From GCA-002840305 sp964609365 (GTDB lineage: Bacteria; Patescibacteriota; Patescibacteriia; Patescibacteriales; UBA12465), in assembly GCA_964609365.1 (NCBI GenBank), contig CAZSRC010000013.1, positions 1 to 21,408 of the forward strand: DNA of 21,408 nucleotides. Direction: 5' to 3'. A program made the translations under genes and the position numbers. The first letter of the stretch is position 1; each line of letters opens with the position of its first letter. The notes under the pieces were generated by a model, which saw only the letters and a list, made by a program, of their open reading frames with translations, did not search any database and had not been told where the DNA came from. Positions 15,602 to 21,260 of this stretch are shown piece after piece.

Positions 15602-15796
15602 TTATTTATTATTTTTATCCTTATTAATTAGAGTTAAAATTCTAGCTATGCTTTTTTTTATAACTCTAATATCTCTAACATTTTTTAATTGATTACTAGA
15701 ATCTTTAAAACGAAAAACTCTTAATTTATCCCTTGAATCAGCTAAAGTATTATGTAATTCTGATATTGTTTTATTTTTTAATTCTTTGATATCCAT
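15602..15796 (-). CDS. rpmC: Large-subunit ribosomal protein L29 (uL29)
   Basis: A 64-aa two-helix protein at the tunnel exit beside L23, part of the docking site for SRP and trigger factor. The pattern IKELKNKTISELHNTL, then FRFKDSSNQLKNVRDIRVIKKSIARILT, carries the conserved helix-2 signature (K-x-I-R, then I-A-R-I-x-T). Length is normal. It lies 15 nt after rplP and 5 nt before rpsQ. Confidence 0.96.
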   Translation of the reverse strand: MDIKELKNKTISELHNTLADSRDKLRVFRFKDSSNQLKNVRDIRVIKKSIARILTLINKDKNNK

Positions 15797-15811
15797 ATTT
15801 ATAAAATTTAA

Positions 15812-16219
15812 TTAATCTTTTTTAACAAATTTACATTTAACTGGTAATTTATAAGCAGCTAAATCTAGAGCTTTTTTAGCCATTTCTTCTGTTAGTCCTT
15901 CTACTTCATATAAAATTGTTCCTGGTTTAACTGGAAAAACATAATGATCAACTGAACCTTTTCCCTTACCCATAGGAATTTCTCCGCCTTTTTTTGTAAC
16001 CGGTTTATGTGGAAATATTCTAATCCAAATTTTTCCACCTTTTTTTGTGTATTTGGTTATAACTCTTCTAGCTGCTTCAATCTGACGAGAGTTAACCCAG
16101 CAAGCCTCCAAACTTTTTAATCCATATGAACCAAAATCAACATTAATCATGGTTGTAGCCTTACCACCTCTTTTACCTTTGTGAGATTTTCTATATTTAG
16201 TTTTCTTTGGCATTAACAT
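15812..16219 (-). CDS. rplP: Large-subunit ribosomal protein L16 (uL16)
   Basis: A 135-aa protein near the A site that organises 23S rRNA for tRNA accommodation. It shows PKKTKYRKSHKGKRGGKA (4-21), the RKVTKKGGKIWIRIFPHKP-type block and MGKGKGSVDHYV. Two in-frame ATGs are three codons... two residues apart (16219 and 16213); the first gives MLMPKK, the usual L16 beginning, so I keep it. Length is normal. Confidence 0.97.
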   Translation of the reverse strand: MLMPKKTKYRKSHKGKRGGKATTMINVDFGSYGLKSLEACWVNSRQIEAARRVITKYTKKGGKIWIRIFPHKPVTKKGGEIPMGKGKGSVDHYVFPVKPGTILYEVEGLTEEMAKKALDLAAYKLPVKCKFVKKD

Positions 16220-16259
16220 ATATTTTCAAATAATTAATAAATTATAAATAATTAGGATT

Positions 16260-16919
16260 TTAAGCCTTATCAAAAACTTCACCTTTATAAATCCAAACTT
16301 TTACTCCAATACTTCCATAGGTAGTAGCGGCAACTCCACGAGCATAATCAATATTTGCTCTTAAAGTACTTAATGGAAGCTTACCTGAAATCAACTTTTC
16401 TGACCTAGCAATTTCAGCACCATTTAACCTGCCAGAAACAACAACCTTAACACCTAATGCTCCACCTCTTTCTATTCTAGAAATAGCTTGCTTCATAACC
16501 TTCCTAAAAGGAACTCTTTTCTCTATTTCCATGCTTATTGATTGAACATTAACTTGTGCGCTCAAATTTGGATTTTCCAACTCTTTGATATTTATATTGA
16601 TTTGATTTAAGCGAGTTTCCATTGGGTTTGATAAAAACTTTTTATGAAGAGTTCTTTTCAATTCTTCAACACCATTTCCACCTCTTCCAATCAAAACACC
16701 TGGTCTAGCTGTATGAATATCAATATTTATTTGATCAGAATTTCTAGTAATTTCTACTTTATCAATACCAGCTTCTCTAAAATTTTTAATAATATATTTT
16801 CTTATTAAAACATCCTGTTTTACATTTTTTATATATTTATTACCAGAACTAAACCAAATTGATGGCCAAGTTCGAACGATACCCATTCTTATTATTTTTG
16901 GATTTATTTTTTTACCCAT
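16260..16919 (-). CDS. rpsC: Small-subunit ribosomal protein S3 (uS3)
   Basis: A 219-aa protein of the 30S head, forming the mRNA entry helicase site with S4 and S5. It starts GKKINPKIIRMGIVRTW. The type II KH domain is seen as PGVLIGRGGNGVEELKRTL (73-91) with the GxxG-like loop. The C-terminal domain has RGGALGVKVVVSGRLNGAEI and ends at VWIYKGEVFDKA, lacking the longer tail of E. coli S3. Confidence 0.98.
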   Translation of the reverse strand: MGKKINPKIIRMGIVRTWPSIWFSSGNKYIKNVKQDVLIRKYIIKNFREAGIDKVEITRNSDQINIDIHTARPGVLIGRGGNGVEELKRTLHKKFLSNPMETRLNQININIKELENPNLSAQVNVQSISMEIEKRVPFRKVMKQAISRIERGGALGVKVVVSGRLNGAEIARSEKLISGKLPLSTLRANIDYARGVAATTYGSIGVKVWIYKGEVFDKA

Positions 16920-16957
16920 ATAATTTTATCAATATAATTATTTAAATTTTTTATTAT

Positions 16958-17476
16958 TTATCCGGCTTTACGTCTAAAAACCTTACTAGCAAAACTTTGG
17001 GAATCTGATTTTGAACCCTTACCTTCTACAGTTTTTTCTTTTTTATCTGATTTTAATTTTTCAGCTTTTGGTTTTTTGGCTAATTCATCCATTTTTACAG
17101 GTTCTTCTATTTTAACTTTTTTAGCCACTCTTTCTCCACTATCAACTATTTCTGCTAATGTAATATAAATATGACTCATTCTTTTTCTGATAACTGTAGC
17201 TCTTCCATGAGCCTTAGGCATCCATCTTTTAAGAGTTTTACCATCTTCGATTTTAATCTCTTTAATTAAAAGATTATTTTTATCTAAGTCATAATTATTT
17301 ACAGAACTAGAAATAGCAGATTGAAGTAATTTTAAAACTGGCTTAGCAGCTTTTTTATTTAAAAACTTTAATTGGTTGGCAGCTTTATTAACTTCCATAT
17401 TCCTAATCAAAGCAGCAACTAATCTTGTTTTTCTAGGGGCTATTCTTAAATGTTTTAAACTAGCTTTAACTTCCAT
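16958..17476 (-). CDS. rplV: Large-subunit ribosomal protein L22 (uL22) with a long C-terminal tail
   Basis: A 172-aa protein lining the peptide exit tunnel. The family core fills residues 1-110: APRKTRLVAALIRN (13-26), then the tunnel-reaching beta-hairpin with MPKAHGRATVIRKRMSHI (86-103). The usual length is about 110-115. Residues 111-172 are an added Lys/Glu/Ser-rich tail, probably disordered and exposed at the ribosome surface, ending SKVFRRKAG. The frame is intact through the tail. Confidence 0.96.
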   Translation of the reverse strand: MEVKASLKHLRIAPRKTRLVAALIRNMEVNKAANQLKFLNKKAAKPVLKLLQSAISSSVNNYDLDKNNLLIKEIKIEDGKTLKRWMPKAHGRATVIRKRMSHIYITLAEIVDSGERVAKKVKIEEPVKMDELAKKPKAEKLKSDKKEKTVEGKGSKSDSQSFASKVFRRKAG

Positions 17477-17508
17477 ATATTTTAAATTATTTTATGTATT
17501 TTAAAAAT

Positions 17509-17793
17509 TTATTTTCCCTTAGCTTGGGTTTTAGCCATTTTACCACCATGACTAACAAATTTCTTAGTAATAGAAAATTCTCCTAACTTATGTCCAACCA
17601 TGTTTTCAACAATATAAACAGGAACATGTTGCTTTCCATTGTGAACACCAATAGTATAACCAACCATTTCAGGTGTTATCGCACAAGATCTATCCCAAAC
17701 CTTAATTATAGTTTTATCATTTGGAGACAAAGCTTGAATTTTTTTTAAGATTCTAGGATTAACGTATGGACCTTTTTTTAAACTTCTTGACAT
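17509..17793 (-). CDS. rpsS: Small-subunit ribosomal protein S19 (uS19)
   Basis: A 94-aa 30S head protein that contacts S13 and the A-site finger. It starts SRSLKKGPYV and carries the family signature ITPEMVGYTIGVHNGKQHVP, with ENMVGHKLGEF right after it. Length is normal. Confidence 0.98.
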   Translation of the reverse strand: MSRSLKKGPYVNPRILKKIQALSPNDKTIIKVWDRSCAITPEMVGYTIGVHNGKQHVPVYIVENMVGHKLGEFSITKKFVSHGGKMAKTQAKGK

Positions 17794-17817
17794 ATTTTTA
17801 ATTTAATTAATGATTAA

Positions 17818-18663
17818 TTATTTCTTTTTCTTAATCGTTCTTCTTTTAACTATTAATTTATTTGATCTTCTCTTTTTTCTAGTTTTTACACCAAAGGCTG
17901 GTTTACCCCATTTTGTTTTTGGTCTCTTTAAACCAATGGATTGTTTTCCTTCTCCACCACCATGAGGATGATCTACTGGATTCATAGCTGTTCCTCTAAC
18001 GGTTGGCTTTATTCCTAAATGTCTCTTTCTTCCAGCTGATCCAATTTTAATTAATCTTTTATCAGGATTACTTGCTTGTCCTACTGTACACAAACATTCT
18101 TTTTTTATTAATCTAATTTCTCCTGAAGGCATTTTTACTTGAGCATATTTTCCCTCAACACCCATAACATGGACAGAATTCCCTGCACCACGAGCTATTT
18201 TAGCTCCTTGACCAGGATCAATTTCAACACTAGAAACAGGAATACCCGCTGGTATAAACTTTAAAGGCATGGCATTTCCATTTTTAATTTCAACTAATTC
18301 TTTTGAACTAATTATTTGTTCACCTTCTTTTAAATTAATTGGAGCAATTATATATCTTTTTTCGCCATCAAGATAAGAAAGCAAAGCAATTCTAGCTCCT
18401 CTATTTGGATCATACTCAATACTTTTAACAACTGCTGGAATATCAAATTTATCTCTCTTGAAATCAACTAAGCGAACATATTTCTTGGTACCACCTCCAC
18501 GATGTCTAACGGTTATTTTACCTTGATTATTTCTTCCACTATTCTTCTTTCTGATAACTAATAATCTTTTTTCTGGAGCTTTATTTTTTGTTAAGTCAGA
18601 AAAATCATCATAAGTAGCATGACGCTTTTTAGGAGTATTTGGTTTTAATTTTTTGATTGGCAT
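17818..18663 (-). CDS. rplB: Large-subunit ribosomal protein L2 (uL2)
   Basis: A 281-aa primary 23S rRNA-binding protein needed for subunit joining and peptidyl transfer. The conserved catalytic-loop block NPVDHPHGGGEG (228-239) includes the invariant histidines. Earlier hallmarks are GRNNQGKITVRHRGGG (43-58) and SIEYDPNRGARIALL (81-95). The C-terminal tail KTRKKRRSNKLIVKRR is typical. Length is normal. Confidence 0.98.
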   Translation of the reverse strand: MPIKKLKPNTPKKRHATYDDFSDLTKNKAPEKRLLVIRKKNSGRNNQGKITVRHRGGGTKKYVRLVDFKRDKFDIPAVVKSIEYDPNRGARIALLSYLDGEKRYIIAPINLKEGEQIISSKELVEIKNGNAMPLKFIPAGIPVSSVEIDPGQGAKIARGAGNSVHVMGVEGKYAQVKMPSGEIRLIKKECLCTVGQASNPDKRLIKIGSAGRKRHLGIKPTVRGTAMNPVDHPHGGGEGKQSIGLKRPKTKWGKPAFGVKTRKKRRSNKLIVKRRTIKKKK

Positions 18664-18688
18664 ATTTTAAAATTTAATAAATTTATTT

Positions 18689-19117
18689 TTAAACTCCTTC
18701 GTAAACAGAGATACTTTCTCCCTTTTTTAGGCTTACGATAGCTTTTTTAAAATCTTTTCTTTTTCCAGTAATTTTACCTCTATTAACTTTTTTTCCCTTA
18801 ACTTTTATAATATTAACCTCTGAAGGTTTAACGCCATAAATTTCATGAATAGCTTTAGCTACCTCTATTTTATTAGCATTATTATCAACCATAAAAACAT
18901 ATTGATTAACAGCACTCAAATTAGTAGCTTTTTCAGTCACCATTGGTTTAACTAAAACTCTATAAGATTGACTTAAGGTATTTTTTTTATCTTTTTCTTT
19001 CTTTACCTTACCATCGTCGCCATAAAGATCTTTCATACTTTTTTCATCCTTATTTAAAACTACATCACCCTTTTCATCCTTATTTTTATCATCATTTGTG
19101 TTATTAAATATTCCCAT
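18689..19117 (-). CDS. rplW: Large-subunit ribosomal protein L23 (uL23), N-terminally extended
   Basis: A 142-aa tunnel-exit protein and docking point for trigger factor and SRP. The core begins at about residue 50, with VLVKPMVTEKATNL (54-67), YVFMVDNNANKIEVAKAI and YGVKPSEVNIIKVKGKK. Bacterial L23 is usually 95-100 aa: here about 48 charged residues (Asp/Asn/Lys/Glu-rich) precede it. An alternative start inside the extension exists at MKDLYG (residue 28), but the frame upstream is open and directly follows rplD, so the long form is kept with moderate certainty. Confidence 0.94.
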   Translation of the reverse strand: MGIFNNTNDDKNKDEKGDVVLNKDEKSMKDLYGDDGKVKKEKDKKNTLSQSYRVLVKPMVTEKATNLSAVNQYVFMVDNNANKIEVAKAIHEIYGVKPSEVNIIKVKGKKVNRGKITGKRKDFKKAIVSLKKGESISVYEGV

Positions 19118-19136
19118 ATTTATAAATAATTAATTT

Positions 19137-19802
19137 TTATTTTGAATATCTTTCATCAATAGTTTTGACAGCTGACTCTGTTATTATTAAATTTTTATAC
19201 TTTAATAAATCAATAATATTGATATTTTCTAAATTTATAATACTTAGACCAGCTAAATTTCTTGCTGACATTAAAACCTTTTCATCTTTTCCATCATTAA
19301 CAAATAAAACACTTCTTTTAGCTTTTTTTACTTTGCTATTTACAGGAAAAATATTTTCAACTTTCTTTAAAAAACCATTAAATGTTTTTGTATTGAATTC
19401 GCCCATATCAAACTTATCAACAATGGCCATATTACTAGTAGAAAGTCTATCTGATAAAACCATAGTAATAGCTTTTTGTTTCATTTTTTTATTTATCTTT
19501 TTGCTAAAGTTTCTGTCTTTTCTAGGACCAAAAGTTACACCACCACCAATCCAAATAGGAGACCTACTAGAACCAGCCCTGGCTCTACCTGTTCCCTTTT
19601 GTTTCCATGGTTTTTTTCCACCACCTCTAACCTCAGCCTTTGTTTTTGTGTGAGCCAAAACTTGTCTTTCATTAGCATTTTGAGTAACCATAGCTTGATG
19701 AACTAAGTCCTCATTAACCTTTACGGAAAAAACTTTTTCAGATAATTTTAATTCACTAACTATTTCTCCATTTTGATTGTAAACATTTGTTTTAACTGGC
19801 AT
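19137..19802 (-). CDS. rplD: Large-subunit ribosomal protein L4 (uL4)
   Basis: A 221-aa protein whose long loop reaches the peptide exit tunnel. The loop is unmistakable: RGGGKKPWKQKGTGRARAGS, followed by RSPIWIGGGVTFGP. The globular C-terminal part (NIINLENINIIDLLKYKNLI region) is normal. In E. coli, L4 represses its own S10 operon by attenuation and blocked translation. A candidate attenuator lies two genes upstream here, just before rplC. Confidence 0.97.
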   Translation of the reverse strand: MPVKTNVYNQNGEIVSELKLSEKVFSVKVNEDLVHQAMVTQNANERQVLAHTKTKAEVRGGGKKPWKQKGTGRARAGSSRSPIWIGGGVTFGPRKDRNFSKKINKKMKQKAITMVLSDRLSTSNMAIVDKFDMGEFNTKTFNGFLKKVENIFPVNSKVKKAKRSVLFVNDGKDEKVLMSARNLAGLSIINLENINIIDLLKYKNLIITESAVKTIDERYSK

Positions 19803-19828
19803 ATTTTTAATATTTTTATATTTTTTAA

Positions 19829-20578
19829 TTATTTTTTCAAAGATTCGGAATTATCATCTTCTTTGACTTCTTCTTTGACTTCTTCTTTGACTTCTTCTTT
19901 GACTTCTTCTTTGACTTCTTCCTTGACTTCTAAAGAATTTTTTACAAGCAATTCTCCATCTGATTTAATCATTAATAAAGATCCTTCACTTCCAGGAATA
20001 GCCCCCTTTATTAAAAGAATATTATTTTCTAAATCTATTTCAATAATTTCTAAATTTTTTATAGTAACGCGATCTCCTCCCATTCTACCACCCATTCTTG
20101 TACCCTTGAAAACATGGGCTGGGCCCTTAGCTCCAATAGAACCAGATGCTCTTAATTGATCTTTATTACCATGAGTTTTTTTAGTACCAGAAAAACCATG
20201 TCTTTTTACAACACCTTGAAAACCTTTTCCTTTTGATGTCCCTGTTACGCTAACTATATCACCCTTAACAAAAGTGCTTACATCAACAAAAGAACCCGCT
20301 TTCATATCTGATTTTATCTCACTTACTCTGAACTCTTTAATATGTCTAGCATTTTGCTTCTCTAGTCCAGCTTTTTTTAAATGCCCCTTAAGTGGTTTGG
20401 AAATATTTTTTATTTTTTTTTCTCCAAATGCCAATTGTAATGCTTTATAAGAATCAGTTTTCTCATCTTTAACTTGTGTAATAACACAAGGTCCGGCCTG
20501 AACCCTAGTGACAGCAATAACCTTATCATTATCCCAAAGCTGGGTCATATTAATTTTTTTTCCTAATATAAATTTCAT
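19829..20578 (-). CDS. rplC: Large-subunit ribosomal protein L3 (uL3) with a repetitive acidic C-terminal tail
   Basis: A 249-aa early-assembly 50S protein; its loop nears the peptidyl-transferase centre. The core is normal: KFILGKKINMTQLWDNDKVI (2-21), GTSKGKGFQGVVKRHGFSG (113-131) and GRMGGDRVTIKNLEI (164-178), finishing near residue 213. The usual length is about 205-215. The remaining ~35 residues are a tail of six consecutive VKEE/VKED units (218-241) and DDNSESLKK, encoded by a 12-bp tandem repeat. The tail is unusual for a protein that must bind rRNA, because most ribosomal protein extensions are basic. It starts the block behind the putative leader. Confidence 0.97.
   Translation of the reverse strand: MKFILGKKINMTQLWDNDKVIAVTRVQAGPCVITQVKDEKTDSYKALQLAFGEKKIKNISKPLKGHLKKAGLEKQNARHIKEFRVSEIKSDMKAGSFVDVSTFVKGDIVSVTGTSKGKGFQGVVKRHGFSGTKKTHGNKDQLRASGSIGAKGPAHVFKGTRMGGRMGGDRVTIKNLEIIEIDLENNILLIKGAIPGSEGSLLMIKSDGELLVKNSLEVKEEVKEEVKEEVKEEVKEEVKEDDNSESLKK
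19859..19930 (-). repeat. 12-bp tandem repeat, six copies, inside the 3' end of rplC
   Basis: Six contiguous copies of TTCTTTGACTTC (plus strand) run from 19859 to 19930. Five are identical and the sixth (19919-19930) differs by one base (TTCCTTGACTTC). On the coding strand each unit is GAAGTCAAAGAA, and the frame gives VKEE repeats. The unit is a multiple of three, so copy-number change would keep the reading frame. Near-perfect identity, including at silent positions, points to recent expansion by slippage. Confidence 0.97.
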
Positions 20579-20813
20579 ATTTTAATATAAAATTAAATAA
20601 AAAAACAAAAAACTGGTCTCAACAATACCAGCATAAAAATATATAAACAATATAATAAATTATATCGTTCGATATACTATTAAATTTAACTAAATGCTAT
20701 TTTGTTGAGTTTTACCTCCTATTTTAATACCTGATTTCAGTTGAAGAACTTTCTCTTTTGTGAGAGTTTCTAAAAAATTAACCAAATATTTTATTTTTTA
20801 AAAATACCTTTAT
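20579..20813 (-). promoter_or_regulatory. Putative structured leader (attenuator) of the rplC-secY operon
   Basis: This is the largest non-coding gap in the window. In minus-strand order it holds: a hairpin TCTC/GAGA extended by AACT/AGTT (20768-20747); an AGGAGGT (20720-20714) with no start codon after it; CTCAACAA (20709-20702) plus AGCAT (20698-20694); a palindrome TATATC/GATATA (20676-20661); ATGCT (20634-20630); TTGTTGAG (20625-20618); and a terminator. CTCAACAA is the exact complement of TTGTTGAG, and AGCAT of ATGCT, so a long-range two-part stem of 8+5 bp can form. Because TTGTTGAG is the terminator loop and ATGCT shares bases with the terminator stem, the two folds compete. No ORF of note lies here. 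The fold is read by eye; no known riboswitch or ribosomal-protein leader is recognised. Confidence 0.55.
20599..20631 (-). terminator. Intrinsic terminator upstream of rplC (probable attenuator)
   Basis: On the minus strand CTGGT (20631-20627) pairs with ACCAG (20617-20613), with a possible G-U extension, around a 9-nt loop. A T-rich tract TTTTTTGTTTTTTT (20612-20599) follows directly. It lies 20 nt before the rplC ATG. A terminator in front of the largest ribosomal operon makes sense only if it is conditional, and the complementary segment upstream gives a way to open it. Confidence 0.65.
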
Positions 20814-20842
20814 ATTCTAATCCATTTTTATTTCTAAGTCAA
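20814..20842 (-). promoter_or_regulatory. Promoter-like sequence in the 3' end of rpsJ, driving the leader and rplC
   Basis: The minus strand has TTGACT (20842-20837, 5 of 6 consensus), a 17-bp spacer and TAGAAT (20819-20814, 5 of 6). The predicted start near 20807 would give a leader of about 230 nt. The -35 lies in codons for the conserved V-D-L of S10, so it may be partly coincidental; the -10 overlaps the stop codon and is free to vary. Confidence 0.5.
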
Positions 20843-21170
20843 CCCCTGCTGGCAAATTTAAATTTGTCAGATCTTCAATGGTCTTTGCTGAAGGCTCAAA
20901 TATATCAATTAACCTTTTATGTGTTCTAATCTCGTACTGATCACGAGCATTTTTATGAACAAAAGTTGATCGATTAACTGTATACTTCCTCTTTTCAATT
21001 GGAAGAGGCACTGGTCCAGAAATCTGAGCATCAGTTCTTTGAGCTGTTTCAATAATGGTTTTAGAAGCTTGATCGATTATTTTATGATCAAAAGCTTTAA
21101 TTTTGATTCTAATCTTTGTTTTAAATTCTCCGCTATCATTCTTAACGGATTTGTTTTTGTTTTCAGCCAT
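20817..21170 (-). CDS. rpsJ: Small-subunit ribosomal protein S10 (uS10)
   Basis: A 117-aa 30S head protein, also known as NusE in transcription antitermination. It has the starting block KIRIKIKAFDHKIIDQASK (19-37), the loop PLPIEKRKYTVNRSTFVHK and RTHKRLIDI, and ends in LPAGVDLEIK. The usual length is about 102; about 15 Lys/Asn/Glu-rich residues are added at the N-terminus. It follows tuf by 90 nt and is separated from rplC by 238 nt, so it may be transcribed mainly with tuf, as in the str operon of cyanobacteria and plastids. Confidence 0.97.
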   Translation of the reverse strand: MAENKNKSVKNDSGEFKTKIRIKIKAFDHKIIDQASKTIIETAQRTDAQISGPVPLPIEKRKYTVNRSTFVHKNARDQYEIRTHKRLIDIFEPSAKTIEDLTNLNLPAGVDLEIKMD

Positions 21171-21188
21171 ATTATAATAATGAATTAA

Positions 21189-21204
21189 ACCAATAAAAAT
21201 TGGT
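21189..21204 (-). promoter_or_regulatory. Small hairpin upstream of rpsJ
   Basis: ACCAAT (21189-21194) and ATTGGT (21199-21204) form a 6-bp stem with a 4-nt loop, ending 18 nt before the rpsJ ATG. On the minus strand it is followed by TTTAATT, too short a T run for a convincing terminator. It may shape the rpsJ 5' region or may be chance. Confidence 0.35.
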
Positions 21205-21228
21205 AAAAAATTTTAATAAACATTATAA

Positions 21229-21252
21229 GCCCGTCCTAAAAATAGAACGGGC
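21229..21252 (-). terminator. GC-rich hairpin after tuf (weak terminator or processing stem)
   Basis: On the minus strand GCCCGTTCTA pairs with TAGGACGGGC around a TTTT loop: 10 bp, including one U-G pair that would be an A/C mismatch on the other strand. That supports a role as minus-strand RNA. It begins 9 nt after the tuf stop and is the most G+C-rich intergenic segment in the window. The tract after it, TTATAATGTTTATT, is a poor U-tract, so partial termination or 3'-end protection of the tuf message is likelier than full termination. Confidence 0.6.
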
Positions 21253-21260
21253 CTAAATAT

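Noticed and set aside
19165..19653. A 162-codon open frame on the plus strand
   Set aside because: It is antisense to L4 across its whole length; low-G+C stop placement opposite a Lys/Gly-rich gene keeps the frame open. It has no protein-like composition.
19859..19930. CRISPR-like array
   Set aside because: Units are only 12 bp, directly joined with no spacers, and lie in frame inside a ribosomal protein gene.
19773..20159. A plus-strand frame with SLTS repeats
   Set aside because: It is the antisense reading of the 12-bp repeat in rplC, which has a clear sense product (L3).
20618..20709. The complementary segments in the rpsJ-rplC gap as ends of a small transposon-like element (MITE)
   Set aside because: No flanking target duplication is visible, the repeat is interrupted, and one arm is built into a terminator; an RNA switch explains it better. 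Other copies in the genome would reopen this.
20690..20720. A leader peptide after AGGAGGT
   Set aside because: No ATG, GTG or TTG lies at usable distance, and the sequence meets stop codons at once.
21171..21176. A perfect TATAAT directly before the rpsJ ATG, as a promoter -10
   Set aside because: Transcription would start inside the coding region, there is no -35 at the right distance, and such hexamers are frequent in this A/T-rich DNA.
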